From DATARH01 sp963746885 (GTDB lineage: Bacteria; Pseudomonadota; Alphaproteobacteria; ATCC43930; CGMCC-115725): a stretch of DNA of 64,000 bases. The stretch covers positions 372,001-436,000 of the forward strand of contig CAVVDM010000013.1 in the NCBI GenBank assembly GCA_963746885.1. The letters run 5' to 3'. Shown in pieces: positions 8,545 through 17,650 of the stretch. The notes under the pieces are model-generated. The model had not been told where the DNA came from, made no database searches, and saw only the letters and a list, made by a program, of their open reading frames with translations. Position numbers and translations under genes: made by a program. Each line of letters begins with the position of its first letter. Position 1 is the stretch's first letter.

Positions 8545-9713
8545 CAGCTGCGCAGCGGCTCGAGGATGCTGACGAAATTGGCGACCGCGGCGCCGCCCAT
8601 GTTCATGATGCCGGCAAGCCTGGCGTTCGGGATCTGCATGTCGCCGGCCTGCCCGGTCACCTGCATCGCCGCCAGCACGTGCATCGAGACGCCGGTCGCG
8701 CCGACCGGGTGGCCCTTCGATTTGAGCCCGCCCGACGGGTTGATCGGCAGGCGCCCGTCCTTCTCGGTCCAGCCTTCGAGGATGGCGCGCGCCCCCTCGC
8801 CTTTTCCCGTCAGCCCCATCGCCTCGTATTCGATCAACTCGGCGATCGTGAAGCAGTCATGCGTCTCGACCAGATCGAGGTCGTCGAGGCCGAGGCGGGA
8901 GGCGGCCAGCGCCTTCTTCCAGGCCAAGGCCGGGCCGTCGAAGGCGAGGATGTCGCGCTTGCTCATCGGCAGAAAATCGTTGACCTGCTCGGCCGCGCGG
9001 AACGCCACCGCCTTTTTCATCGCCAGCGCGGTCTGGGTGTCGGCCAGCACGACCGCCGCGGCGCCGTCCGACACCAGCGAGCAATCGGTCCGCTTCAACG
9101 GCCCGGCGACCAGCGGGTTCTTGTCGGAAACGTTGCGGCAGAACGCGTAGCCGAGGTCGCGGCGCATCTGCGCCATCGGGTTGGCGACGCCGTTCTTGTG
9201 GTTCTTCGCGGCGATGCGCGCCAGCGCGTCCGACTGGTCGCCGTAGCGCTGGAAATATTTCTGCGCGATCTGGCCGAAGATGCCGGCAAAGCCGCCCTCG
9301 ATCTGGTCCTCCTCCTTGCGGTAGGAGGCGCGCAGCAGGATGTCGTTGACCTCGGCGCCGCCGACCTCGGTCATCTTCTCGACCCCGACCACCAGCACGA
9401 GCCGCGCCTTCTGGGCGGCAATCGTGTTGAGCCCCATATGGATCGCCGCCGAGCCGGTGGCGCAGGCATTTTCGACCCGCGTCGCCGGCTTGAAGCGGAA
9501 CCCCGGATCGGCCTGGAAGACCAGCGACGCCGGAAACTCCTGCTTCACAAAGCCGCCGTTCATCGTGCCGAGAAACACCTGGTCGATGTCGGACGCCGCC
9601 ACCCCGGCATCGGCGAGCGCGCCCTGCGCCACCTCGACGATCAGCGATTCGACGTCGCGCCCGTCATGCTTGCCGAATTTCGTGTGCGCCCACCCGACGA
9701 TGCACCCGGTCAT
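8544..9713 (-). CDS. thiolase / acetyl-CoA acetyltransferase (SCP2-type)
   Basis: A 389-residue thiolase-fold enzyme. Visible motifs are the nucleophile region RVENACATGSAAIH (Cys about residue 88), ETHDCFTIAELIEYE, and INPSGGLKSKGHPVGATGVS with the catalytic His. The style (ENACATG, NPSGGLKSKGHP) is that of the SCP2-like/lipid-transfer thiolases, which often act in side-chain or fatty acyl-CoA degradation. The frame extends 16 codons upstream, but MTGCIVGWAHTKFG at 9713 matches the family start. Its stop overlaps the acuI-like start by one base. The divergent dihydroorotase starts 95 bp away, so a shared promoter region lies between. Confidence 0.9.
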   Translation of the reverse strand: MTGCIVGWAHTKFGKHDGRDVESLIVEVAQGALADAGVAASDIDQVFLGTMNGGFVKQEFPASLVFQADPGFRFKPATRVENACATGSAAIHMGLNTIAAQKARLVLVVGVEKMTEVGGAEVNDILLRASYRKEEDQIEGGFAGIFGQIAQKYFQRYGDQSDALARIAAKNHKNGVANPMAQMRRDLGYAFCRNVSDKNPLVAGPLKRTDCSLVSDGAAAVVLADTQTALAMKKAVAFRAAEQVNDFLPMSKRDILAFDGPALAWKKALAASRLGLDDLDLVETHDCFTIAELIEYEAMGLTGKGEGARAILEGWTEKDGRLPINPSGGLKSKGHPVGATGVSMHVLAAMQVTGQAGDMQIPNARLAGIMNMGGAAVANFVSILEPLRS

Positions 9714-9807
9714 GCCGCCCTCCTCCGCTTGCGCCGCGCCGACGATAGCAAGCCGCCGCACTGCGCTCTATCCTGATATGGATATTGTGGACTTTCACCG
9801 CATTGCC

Positions 9808-10845
9808 ATGACCGACACGATCACCCTGCGCCGTCCCGACGACTGGCACGTGCATTTGCGCGACGGCGACATGCTGCGCGCGGTACTGCCCGCCACGGCG
9901 CGGCAGTTCGCCCGCGCCATCGTCATGCCCAACCTGGTGCCGCCGGTGATCGACGTCGCGGCGGCGCGCGCCTATCGGGGGCGCATCCTGGCGGCGCTGC
10001 CGCCGGGAGCCGATTTCACCCCGCTGATGACGTGCTACCTGACCGACGCGACCGCGCCGGGCGACGTCGAGCGCGGCGTTGCGGAGGGCGTGTTCGCCGC
10101 GGTCAAGCTGTACCCGGCGCACGCGACGACCCATTCGGCGCACGGCGTCACCGACATCGACCGCGTCATGCCGGTGCTGGAACGCATGGCCGCGCTCGGC
10201 ATGCAGCTGCTCGTCCACGGCGAGGTGACCGACCCGGAGGTCGACATCTTCGACCGCGAGGCGGTGTTCATCGAGCGGGTGCTCGATCCGCTGCGCCGCC
10301 GCCTGCCGGAATTGCGCATCGTGCTCGAACACATCACGACCGAGGAGGCGGTCGCCTATGTCGGCGCCGGCGGGCCGAACCTCGCGGCGACGATCACCGC
10401 GCATCACCTCGTGATCAACCGCAACGCGATCTTCGCCGGGGGCATCCGGCCGCATCTCTATTGCCTGCCGATCGCCAAGCGCGAGAAGCACCGCCGGGCC
10501 CTGCGCCATGCCGCGACCTCCGGCGACCCGGGATTTTTCCTCGGCACCGACAGCGCGCCGCACGCGCTGCCCGACCAAGGAGACCGCGTGCGGCTGCGCC
10601 GGCATCTTCACCGCGCCCTCCGCGCTGGAAATCTACGCCGAGGTGTTCGAGGAGGAAGCTGCGCTCGACCGGTTCGAGGCGTTTGCGTCGCTGAACGGCC
10701 CCGCTTCTACGGCCTGCCGCTGAACGAGGCGCGCGTTACCCTGCGCCGCGAGGCGTGGACCGTGCCCGAGCGGGTCGGCACGGGCGACCTCGCGGTCGCC
10801 CCGTTCCGCGCCGGCGAGACACTGCGCTGGCGCCTCGCCGGCTAG
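9808..10845 (+). CDS. pyrC: dihydroorotase, PyrC type (two compensating frameshifts)
   Basis: Cyclises carbamoyl-aspartate to dihydroorotate in pyrimidine synthesis. The sequence has the metal site RRPDDWHVHLRDGDML, the carboxylated lysine in AVKLYPAHATTHSAHG, HGEVTD, LEHITTEEAV and GTDSAPHA. From about 10570 to about 10700 the family sequence (PTKETACGCAGIF, FEAFASLNGP) is in the next frame, returning to the first frame for RFYGLPLNEARVTL. An extra C near 10570 and a missing C in a C-run near 10700 explain this. The restored length of 345 residues equals the E. coli enzyme class. The start at 9808 gives the usual N-terminus; an in-frame ATG at 9778 is an alternative. Confidence 0.9.
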   Translation: MTDTITLRRPDDWHVHLRDGDMLRAVLPATARQFARAIVMPNLVPPVIDVAAARAYRGRILAALPPGADFTPLMTCYLTDATAPGDVERGVAEGVFAAVKLYPAHATTHSAHGVTDIDRVMPVLERMAALGMQLLVHGEVTDPEVDIFDREAVFIERVLDPLRRRLPELRIVLEHITTEEAVAYVGAGGPNLAATITAHHLVINRNAIFAGGIRPHLYCLPIAKREKHRRALRHAATSGDPGFFLGTDSAPHALPDQGDRVRLRRHLHRALRAGNLRRGVRGGSCARPVRGVCVAERPRFYGLPLNEARVTLRREAWTVPERVGTGDLAVAPFRAGETLRWRLAG

Positions 10846-10877
10846 ACCAGTTTCACAATCGGTGGAAGCAACTCCAC

Positions 10878-10955
10878 GTCGTCATCCCCGGGCTTGACCC
10901 GGGGATCGCCGTGCCGCCTTCCGTGGATGGCCGGGTCAAGCCCGGCCATGACGAT
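10878..10955. repeat. paired-hairpin intergenic repeat
   Basis: Two perfect 9-bp hairpins: ATCCCCGGG-cttga-CCCGGGGAT (10884-10906) and ATGGCCGGG-tcaag-CCCGGCCAT (10927-10949). Their loops are complementary to each other, and the outer ends pair as CGTCAT/ATGACG. It lies downstream of pyrC and of the leftward binding-protein gene, so either strand could use it as a terminator, although no T-run follows. The form is that of dispersed palindromic repeats common in alphaproteobacterial intergenic DNA. Confidence 0.8.
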
Positions 10956-10981
10956 GTTCTTACTGCCGATGTTCTTACTGC
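10952..10981. repeat. 15-bp tandem duplication
   Basis: The unit CGATGTTCTTACTGC occurs twice in direct succession immediately after the paired-hairpin repeat. No coding role is seen. Confidence 0.75.
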
Positions 10982-11017
10982 CGATTCCGCCCAAGCTGCC
11001 TTTGCTCTAGCGCGGCC

Positions 11018-12634
11018 TTACTGGTCGAGCCAGGCGTCTTCGAAGCGCCAGCCGTTGAAGATGCTGTTGACCATGATCGTCACGCCGTGCACCCGCGGAT
11101 ACCAGCACGTGCCGAGGTTGTAGCGGAAGACGATCGGCCGGGCGGCATCCTCGGTCAGCCTCTTGTCGATCTCCCACACCAGCTTCTTGCGCTTTTCCTG
11201 GTCGGGCTCGCGCGACTGCTGCTCGTACATCTTTTCGAGGTCGGCGTTGCAGTAATTGGTATAGTTGCGCTCCGAGCCGCACGCGTAATGCTCGTAGAAA
11301 TAGGCGTCCGGGTCGTCGACCCCGCTGCCCGTCAGATTGGCCGCCAGCATGAAGTCCTTGCGGGCGATCTTGGGAAACCAGTTGGCGGTCTCGACGACCT
11401 CGAGTTCGCCGTCGATATAGATCTGCTTCAGCTGGTCGATCAGGATCACCGCCGGATCGCGATACTGCGCGATATTGCGGGTCGAGACCTTGATGGCGAG
11501 GTGCTTGTCCGGGCCGTAGCCGTGCTTTTGCATCAGCTTGCGGGCTTCGGCGCGGCTCTCCGCGACATCGGGGCCGTACCCCGGCAGGGTCTCCAGAATG
11601 TCGGGCGGCAGGCCCCACAGACCGGGCGGCGGCGACTGCATCGCGCCGCCGATCTGGCCCTTGCCCTCCGCCAGGATCTCGAGAAACGCCTTGCGGTCGA
11701 GCGCCAGCATCATCGCCTTGCGCAGGTCGGCGTCATCGAACGGCGGCTTGTCGCGATTGACCAGAAAGTTGAACGAAATCATCGTCGGATCGAGTTCGCA
11801 GATCGCTTTCGGCGCCTGGCTCTTGACGTCCTTCATCGTCTCGACGGTCTGCTCGTACGGGAAGGTCATGTCGAACTTGCCGGCGATGAAGGCGAGCGTC
11901 TGGGTCGAGCGGTTGGGGATGATCGTCCACTCGATGCCGTCGAGATAGGGCCGCCCCTTCTTCCAATAGTCCGGGTTCTTCGCCAGCTTGATGTATTCGT
12001 TGCGCTTGTATTCGACGAACTTGAAAGGGCCGGTGCCGATCGGGTGCAGCCGCATCTGGGCGGCCGGCACGTGGCAGGGATAGACCGGCGAGTCGCCCGA
12101 GGCCAGCAGCATCGGGAAGGCCGGCTGCGGCCGCTTCAGCACGAAGGTCACGGCATAATCGCCGTCGACGACGACGCCGTCGAGATTGCGATACCACGCC
12201 TTGCGCGGGTTGAGCCGCAAGTGGTCCTTCGACTTGCCGGTCAACAAATCCCAGGTGCATTTGACGTCGGCGGCGGTGAAGGGCTTGCCGTCATGCCATT
12301 TGACGCCCTGGCGCAGCTTGAAGCTGAGTTTTGTGTGATCGGCGTTCCACGCCCAGCTTTCCGCCAAATCGGGCCGGATGAACTCCATCCGGTTCTGCTT
12401 CTGGTGCTGATCGAACAGGATCAGGTTGTTGAAGATGGCCATCGCCGGAGCGACGGCCGAGATCGTGGCTTCCTCGTGGATCGACAGGCTGGCCGGGCTG
12501 TCGCGGTGGAACAGCCGCAAGATGCCGCCCGATTTCTGCGCCAGCGCCGGGGTGGCGGCGAGCCACAGGGCGCAGGCGCCGACCACGGCCCCCGCGCACC
12601 ATCGGGCCGCAAGGGTGGCGTAACGAATGTGCAT
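11018..12634 (-). CDS. ABC transporter substrate-binding protein, peptide/nickel family 5
   Basis: A 538-residue periplasmic solute-binding protein of the DppA/OppA family. A Sec signal peptide is evident (hydrophobic stretch ending ATPALAQ, cleavage about residue 32). Family landmarks are LAESWAWNADHTKLSFKLR, GVKWHDGKPFTAADV, PIGTGPFKFVEYKRNEYI and DADLRKAMMLALDR. It would deliver a peptide, opine or similar solute to an ABC permease. However, no permease or ATPase genes adjoin it, so it either serves a transporter elsewhere or is an orphan. It reads away from the carboxymuconolactone decarboxylase-like gene upstream on the same strand. Confidence 0.93.
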   Translation of the reverse strand: MHIRYATLAARWCAGAVVGACALWLAATPALAQKSGGILRLFHRDSPASLSIHEEATISAVAPAMAIFNNLILFDQHQKQNRMEFIRPDLAESWAWNADHTKLSFKLRQGVKWHDGKPFTAADVKCTWDLLTGKSKDHLRLNPRKAWYRNLDGVVVDGDYAVTFVLKRPQPAFPMLLASGDSPVYPCHVPAAQMRLHPIGTGPFKFVEYKRNEYIKLAKNPDYWKKGRPYLDGIEWTIIPNRSTQTLAFIAGKFDMTFPYEQTVETMKDVKSQAPKAICELDPTMISFNFLVNRDKPPFDDADLRKAMMLALDRKAFLEILAEGKGQIGGAMQSPPPGLWGLPPDILETLPGYGPDVAESRAEARKLMQKHGYGPDKHLAIKVSTRNIAQYRDPAVILIDQLKQIYIDGELEVVETANWFPKIARKDFMLAANLTGSGVDDPDAYFYEHYACGSERNYTNYCNADLEKMYEQQSREPDQEKRKKLVWEIDKRLTEDAARPIVFRYNLGTCWYPRVHGVTIMVNSIFNGWRFEDAWLDQ

Positions 12635-12726
12635 GTCTTCCTCCCTGTTTTTGTCGCGCCGCAGCCGTGCGGCGATCGTTTTCCGGTCTCGGCAATCACC
12701 GATTGGGCGTCGCTGCGCCCATCAGT

Positions 12727-13275
12727 CTACTTCTCCAACAGCTTGGCGCCCAGGGGGGTCGGCACCTCAAAGACGTTGAGGGTAACCGAGACGAAGGAGT
12801 AGTAGCCAATCAGGCCGGCGAGGTCGACGGCACCCTTCTCGCCGAAACGGGCGACAACCCGCGCCATGGTGGCGTCGTCGACCCGGTGGTCGTCGTAATA
12901 ATCGCGGCAGAAATCGTAGACGAGCTGGTCGTCGGGATTGCCGAACTGCGGCGTGCGGCGCTCGGCGATCGCGTCGATCTGGGCCTGCGACAGCCCGGCC
13001 TTGAGACCGAGGCGGACATGCGCCGCCCATTCGAACTGCGCCGTCCAGTAGCGCGCGGTCATCAGGATCGCGATCTCGGTCTGGGCCGGGGTGAATACGG
13101 TGCCGAAGCGGACATGCGCCCCGAGCTGATGCGCGTGGTCGGCCAGCCCGGGGCTTTTCAGCCAGACATGCACCGGCGGCGGCACCGAGCCGCGCGGCCC
13201 CGCCTTGCATTCGTTCCAGATGCGGCGTTGCGCGTCGTCGAGCTGCGGTTCAGAGACTTCCTGGTAGCGCGGCAT
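12727..13275 (-). CDS. carboxymuconolactone decarboxylase family protein
   Basis: A 182-residue, all-helical protein of the CMD/AhpD-like family, with the core FTPAQTEIAILMTARYWTAQ followed by EWAAHVRLGLKAGLS and a C-terminal LAGLIGYYSFVSVTLN. The redox CxxC of true AhpD peroxidase partners is absent, so an antioxidant role is unlikely; a decarboxylase or structural role is equally possible. The start at 13275 is chosen because GGAGAG lies just upstream. The longer open frame upstream overlaps the promoter region shared with the divergent aldo/keto reductase gene. Confidence 0.87.
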   Translation of the reverse strand: MPRYQEVSEPQLDDAQRRIWNECKAGPRGSVPPPVHVWLKSPGLADHAHQLGAHVRFGTVFTPAQTEIAILMTARYWTAQFEWAAHVRLGLKAGLSQAQIDAIAERRTPQFGNPDDQLVYDFCRDYYDDHRVDDATMARVVARFGEKGAVDLAGLIGYYSFVSVTLNVFEVPTPLGAKLLEK

Positions 13276-13351
13276 ATCTTCTCTCCCGGGTTGGCAGGGT
13301 TGCCGCGCGATCATACTGTGCCGCGCGAGGCGGCCAAGCGAGGAGATCGGC

Positions 13352-14329
13352 ATGGAGCGGCGCAGGCTGGGACAGTTGGAGGTATCGGCGGTCGGGCTCG
13401 GCTGCGCGACGATGACGCCGTTTTACGACGAGCCCGATCCGGCGTCGGCGATCGCGACGATCCGGCGGGCGCGCGAGCTCGGGGTCGATTTCCTCGACAG
13501 CTCCGATGCCTACGGCGCCGGGCGCAACGAGGAGCTGATCGCGCGCGCGGTCGCCGGCCATCGCGACGACTACGTGATCGCCAGCAAATTCGGCAATATC
13601 GGCTTGCAGGGCGGTCCGCGCTTTGCCGACGGTCGCCCGGAATATCTCAAGGAATGCTGCGACAAGAGCCTGCAGCGGCTGCAGACCGATGTGATCGACC
13701 TCTATTACATCCACCGCGTCGATGCCGACGTGCCGATCGAGGACACGGTCGGCGCGATGGCCGAGCTGGTGCGGGCCGGCAAAGTGCGCCACCTCGGCAT
13801 CTGCGAGGCCGGCGCCGCGACGATCCGGCGGGCGCATGCGGTGCATCCGATCAGCGCGGTGCAGATCGAGTATTCGCTGTGGTCGCGCGACGTCGAGGCC
13901 GAGATCCTGCCGATCTGCGAGGAATTGGGCATCGGCTTTGTCGCCTACAGCCCGCTCGGGCGCGGCTTCCTGACCGGCACGGTCAGCGGGCTCGACGCGC
14001 TGCGCCCGGGCGACGCGCGCCGCAACATGCCGCGCTTTCAGGCGGAGAATTTGCAGCGCAACCTGGCGCTGGTCGAAGAAGTCAAGGCGCATGCCGCTGC
14101 CGAGCGCTGCACCCCGGCGCAATTGGCGCTGGCCTGGGTGCTGTCGCGCCGGCCCTTCATCGTGCCGATCCCCGGCACCAGCCATGTCCATCGGCTCGAA
14201 GAAAACGCCGCGGCGGCAGGGCTGCATCTCTCGGCCGACACCGAGGACGCGCTGGGCCATGTCTTCGCCCCCGGCGCCGCCGCCGGCGCGCGCTACCCCG
14301 CCGCCCATCTCGGCCGGCTGGGGATTTGA
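13352..14329 (+). CDS. aldo/keto reductase
   Basis: A 325-residue NADPH-dependent (beta/alpha)8 oxidoreductase. The catalytic tetrad is visible: D49 (VDFLDSSDAYG), Y54, K79 (VIASKFG) and H121 (LYYIHRVD), by my count. The cofactor end has YSPLGRGFLTG and VPIPGTSHVHRLEEN. It resembles the YhdN/AKR11-13 group that reduces small aldehydes. The start has a good GAGGAG box seven bases upstream. It is divergent from the CMD-family gene, with 76 bp between the two starts, and is followed 24 bp later by the DUF2332 gene on the same strand. Confidence 0.93.
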   Translation: MERRRLGQLEVSAVGLGCATMTPFYDEPDPASAIATIRRARELGVDFLDSSDAYGAGRNEELIARAVAGHRDDYVIASKFGNIGLQGGPRFADGRPEYLKECCDKSLQRLQTDVIDLYYIHRVDADVPIEDTVGAMAELVRAGKVRHLGICEAGAATIRRAHAVHPISAVQIEYSLWSRDVEAEILPICEELGIGFVAYSPLGRGFLTGTVSGLDALRPGDARRNMPRFQAENLQRNLALVEEVKAHAAAERCTPAQLALAWVLSRRPFIVPIPGTSHVHRLEENAAAAGLHLSADTEDALGHVFAPGAAAGARYPAAHLGRLGI

Positions 14330-14353
14330 GTCGCGGCTAGGCAAGGCCGAGCG

Positions 14354-15382
14354 ATGCCGAGGGGCCGGCCGCAAACGGCGCTCGGTGAGCGGGCCAGGCT
14401 GGCGTGGCTTGCCGAGCGCTACCGGTCCTTCGCCTACAACGCCTTCGCCGGCGAATTGGAGATCTACCAAAAGCTCACCTTGGCGATTGCCGGCTCGCGC
14501 GAATTGCTGGGCTTCATCGCCGAGCTGCCGCCCGAGCGGCGCCAGCCGAGCCTGTTCCTCGCCGCCGTGCGTCACCTGCACGGCGTCCCCGAGAGCGCGG
14601 ACCAGCTGCTGGAGACCATTCGCCGGGACCCGGAATCCATCCGCCGGGTGATGCTGTCGCGCACGACGCAGACCAACGAGCCGGGCCGCTGCAGCGTGCT
14701 GTTGCCGCTGCTGGCGCGCCTCAAGCAGCCGCTGGCGATCATCGAGGTCGGCGCGTCGGCGGGGCTGTGTCTCCTTGCTGACCGCTACGGCTACGATTAC
14801 GGCGCGGTGCGGGTCGGGCCGCCTGCGCCGGCCGACGCCTCAGCCCATGGCGGCACCCCGGTGTTCGCCTGCGAGGTCACGGGGGCCATCCCCTATCCCA
14901 CCGCGCTGCCGCAAATCGTCTGGCGGATGGGGCTCGACCTCGAGCCGATCGATGTACGCTCCGCGGACGAGACGGCGTGGCTGGAAACGCTGGTCTGGCC
15001 CGGGCAGGGCGACCGCGCCAGCCGGCTGCGGGCGGCCATCGCGGTGGCGCGGCGCGATCCGCCGCCCGTCGTCAGGGGCGATTTGCTGTACGATCTGGAG
15101 CCCTTGCTGGCGGCGGCGCCAAAGGATGCGACGCTGGTCGTGTTCCACACGGCGGTCCTCCAGTATGTGGCTTCATCCGCCGAGCGCGGCCGGTTCGTCG
15201 AGACCGTGCGCAATGCCGGAGCGGCGTGGATCAGCAACGAGGCGCCGGGGGTATTCCCCGAGCTGGCGGCTCAGGCGCCGCCCCCGCCGCAGCGCGGCCG
15301 CTTCTTGCTGACGCTCGATGGCGTGCCGGTTGCGTGGACCGGGCCGCACGGCCAGTCGATCGACTGGTTCGGCGCAGCGTGA
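14354..15382 (+). CDS. DUF2332 domain-containing protein
   Basis: A 342-residue protein matching the DUF2332 family: N-terminal LGERARLAWLAERYRSFAYNAFAG, the central motif LAIIEVGASAGLCLLADRYGYDYG, and the later VVRGDLLYDLEPLLAAAP and VVFHTAVLQYV. The glycine-rich motif after a beta-strand resembles the SAM-binding loop of class I methyltransferases, but no activity is established and the catalytic residues are unknown to me. It lies between an aldo/keto reductase and a luciferase-like oxidoreductase on the same strand. Confidence 0.87.
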   Translation: MPRGRPQTALGERARLAWLAERYRSFAYNAFAGELEIYQKLTLAIAGSRELLGFIAELPPERRQPSLFLAAVRHLHGVPESADQLLETIRRDPESIRRVMLSRTTQTNEPGRCSVLLPLLARLKQPLAIIEVGASAGLCLLADRYGYDYGAVRVGPPAPADASAHGGTPVFACEVTGAIPYPTALPQIVWRMGLDLEPIDVRSADETAWLETLVWPGQGDRASRLRAAIAVARRDPPPVVRGDLLYDLEPLLAAAPKDATLVVFHTAVLQYVASSAERGRFVETVRNAGAAWISNEAPGVFPELAAQAPPPPQRGRFLLTLDGVPVAWTGPHGQSIDWFGAA

Positions 15383-15476
15383 TCTTCGCCTGACGCGGAG
15401 CGAGGCGGCGGAATTGGCGATTGCAGGCCGGTCGCGTCGCGGCCTAGCGTTGCCCGGGCGAGATGGAGTGACGCTT

Positions 15477-16517
15477 ATGGAATTCGGCATGTTTCACGAG
15501 TTTCCCTCGCTGCCCGGGCGCAGCGACACGGAAGCTTTCGACGAGGCGATGGCGCAGGTCGACGCGGCGGAGCGCTGGGGTCTCGACGTGATGTGGCTGG
15601 CCGAGATCCACTTCGCGCCTGAGCGCACGCATCTGTCGGCGCCGCTGGCGATCGCCAGCGCGATCGCGGCGCGCACCAGCCGGATGAAAGTCGGCATCGC
15701 CGTCCAGGTCCTGCCGTTGTGCCATCCGCTGCGACTCGCCGAGGAGGCCGCGACGGTCGACCAGATCAGCCACGGGCGGCTGATTTTCGGCGTCGGCCGC
15801 AGCGGCGTCGTCAGCACCTACGACGCCTACCAGGTGCCCTACGGCGAGAGCCGCGAGCGCTTCGCCGAGATTTTCGAGATCGTCAAGCTGGCCTGGAGCG
15901 AGCCCCGGTTTTCCTACAAGGGCCGGTTCTACAGCTTCGACAACGTCACCTGCGTGCCGCCGCCCTACGGGCACAAATTGCCGCCGATCCGCATCGCCGC
16001 CTCGACGCCCGACACGTTTCCGGCAATCGCGCAGCAGGGCTATCCGGTGTTCGCCAGCGTGCGCCACACCACCTGGACCGATTTGAAGCCGCAGGTCGCG
16101 GGCTATCAGGAGGGCTGGCGGGCGGCCGGCCGATCGGGGCGCGGCGAGGTCTACGTGTCGGCGCCGATCTACATCGCCGAGACCGAGGCGCAGGCGCGGG
16201 CCGAGGCGCGCGAGAGCGTCGAGCATTTCTACCGGCTGCAATACGAGCTGATCGCCGAATCGGCGCGTCGCTCCGGCCGGCCGGAGTTCGTCAGCCGCGC
16301 CGAATACCTGCGCACCCTGACCTATGACGACGTGCTGCGCGACAACGTCATCGTCGGCACCCCCGACAGCGTCGGGGCCCGGCTGAAGCAGTTGCAGGAC
16401 GACATCGGCATCGACGGCATCCTCGCCGAGTTGAATTGCGGCGGCATCATCCCGCACGCAAGGGTACTGAACGCGATCCGCCTGTTGTGCCAGGAGGTGA
16501 TGCCGCGGTTCCGCTGA
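15477..16517 (+). CDS. LLM class flavin-dependent oxidoreductase (luciferase-like)
   Basis: A 346-residue TIM-barrel flavin (FMN/F420-type) monooxygenase-like protein beginning MEFGMFHEFPSLPG. Family features include VMWLAEIHFAPERTHLSAPL, MKVGIAVQVLPLCHPLRLAEE, the flavin-phosphate region GRLIFGVGRSG, and the C-terminal VGTPDSVGARLKQL. A GGAG box lies about nine bases before the chosen start. The substrate cannot be read from sequence; relatives open rings or desulfonate small organics. A second, more distant family member is at 19041-20060. Confidence 0.9.
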   Translation: MEFGMFHEFPSLPGRSDTEAFDEAMAQVDAAERWGLDVMWLAEIHFAPERTHLSAPLAIASAIAARTSRMKVGIAVQVLPLCHPLRLAEEAATVDQISHGRLIFGVGRSGVVSTYDAYQVPYGESRERFAEIFEIVKLAWSEPRFSYKGRFYSFDNVTCVPPPYGHKLPPIRIAASTPDTFPAIAQQGYPVFASVRHTTWTDLKPQVAGYQEGWRAAGRSGRGEVYVSAPIYIAETEAQARAEARESVEHFYRLQYELIAESARRSGRPEFVSRAEYLRTLTYDDVLRDNVIVGTPDSVGARLKQLQDDIGIDGILAELNCGGIIPHARVLNAIRLLCQEVMPRFR

Positions 16518-16527
16518 GCCGCCGCGC

Positions 16528-17521
16528 CTACGGCTGCAGCAACAGCTTGCCGATGACCTCGCCGCTTTCGAGCATCGCATGGGCGCGGCGGGCTTCTGAT
16601 AAGGGCAGGCGGGCGTGGATAAGCGGGCGGATCCGGCCGGCAGCGAGGTGGTCGATCAGCGCGCCGGTGGCCGCCGCGCGAATATCCGGGCGGTCGTCGA
16701 AGCTGTGGATCGTGAAGAAGCGCACCGCCGGGCTCACCGCATGGTGCTCGCGCATCGCGGCGACGAAGGACGGGTCGGGCGGCCCGTCGAGCCTGCCGTA
16801 GGACACGACGAGGCCGAGCGGCGCCAGCATCGCGAAATTGCGGCCGAACCCCTTGCCGCCGATCGGGTCGAGGATCAGGTCGGCGCCCTGCCCCCCGGTC
16901 GCCTCGTGCACCCGCGCGACGACATCCTCCGCGCGGTAATTGATCGCCGCCGCCGCGCCGAGCCCGAGCACCGCCTGCCGCTTCGCCTCCGAGCCGGCGA
17001 CGCCGATCACGCGCCTGCCGGCGATCAGGGCGAGCTGCACCGCGGCGCTGCCGACCCCGCCGGCGGCGGTATGCACCAGCACGGTCTTGGCGTCGACGCC
17101 GCGCGCGGCGGTGTGCACGATATGATAGGCCACCTGGTAGTTCGACAGGCAGGCGGCGGCTTCGAGGTCGCAGGCGGATGGCAGCAGGTGCGCCGCGAAT
17201 GCCGGCACCGCGATGTATTCGGCATAGCAGCCGGCCCGTACCGGCAGATCGCGGGCGCTGACAAACACCTTGTCGCCGACCGCGCGGCCGGCGACATCGG
17301 CGCCGCACGCCGCGACGGTGCCGCTCATCTCGATGCCCGGGATCGCCGGCAACGGCGGCATCCAGGCGTAGGTGCCCTTGCGCACCAGCACCTCGGGCAT
17401 GCTGACCCCGATCGTGTCGGCCTTGCACCAGCACCTCGCCGGCGCGTGGCTGCGGCGTCGGCACATCAACGTATTCGAGGACGGCGGGGCCGCCGGTCTC
17501 GCGAATGACGATCGCCTTCAT
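16528..17521 (-). CDS. NAD(P)H:quinone oxidoreductase-like protein (one frameshift)
   Basis: A zinc-free medium-chain dehydrogenase/reductase. It starts MKAIVIRETGGPAVLEYVDV at 17521. After AGEVLV the family sequence moves to the next frame (KADTIGVSMPEVLVRKGTY) because of one extra base near 17425. It then reads through the cofactor motif VLVHTAAGGVGSAAVQLA and ends ESGEVIGKLLLQP. The restored length is 330 residues, normal for quinone reductase (Qor). It converges on the luciferase-like gene (10 bp gap) and diverges from the branched-chain-type binding protein. The biological substrate is unknown. Confidence 0.86.
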
Positions 17522-17650
17522 GTTTGCCTCCCCCAAGGACGGTGCCGGCGCGGGCTGCGGCCATTTTTGCGCGCCGCACGCAATCGCAATGGGTTAGTCT
17601 CGGGCACCAAGGACCGCAACCGAACACAAATATTGGAGGGAGGATACCAC

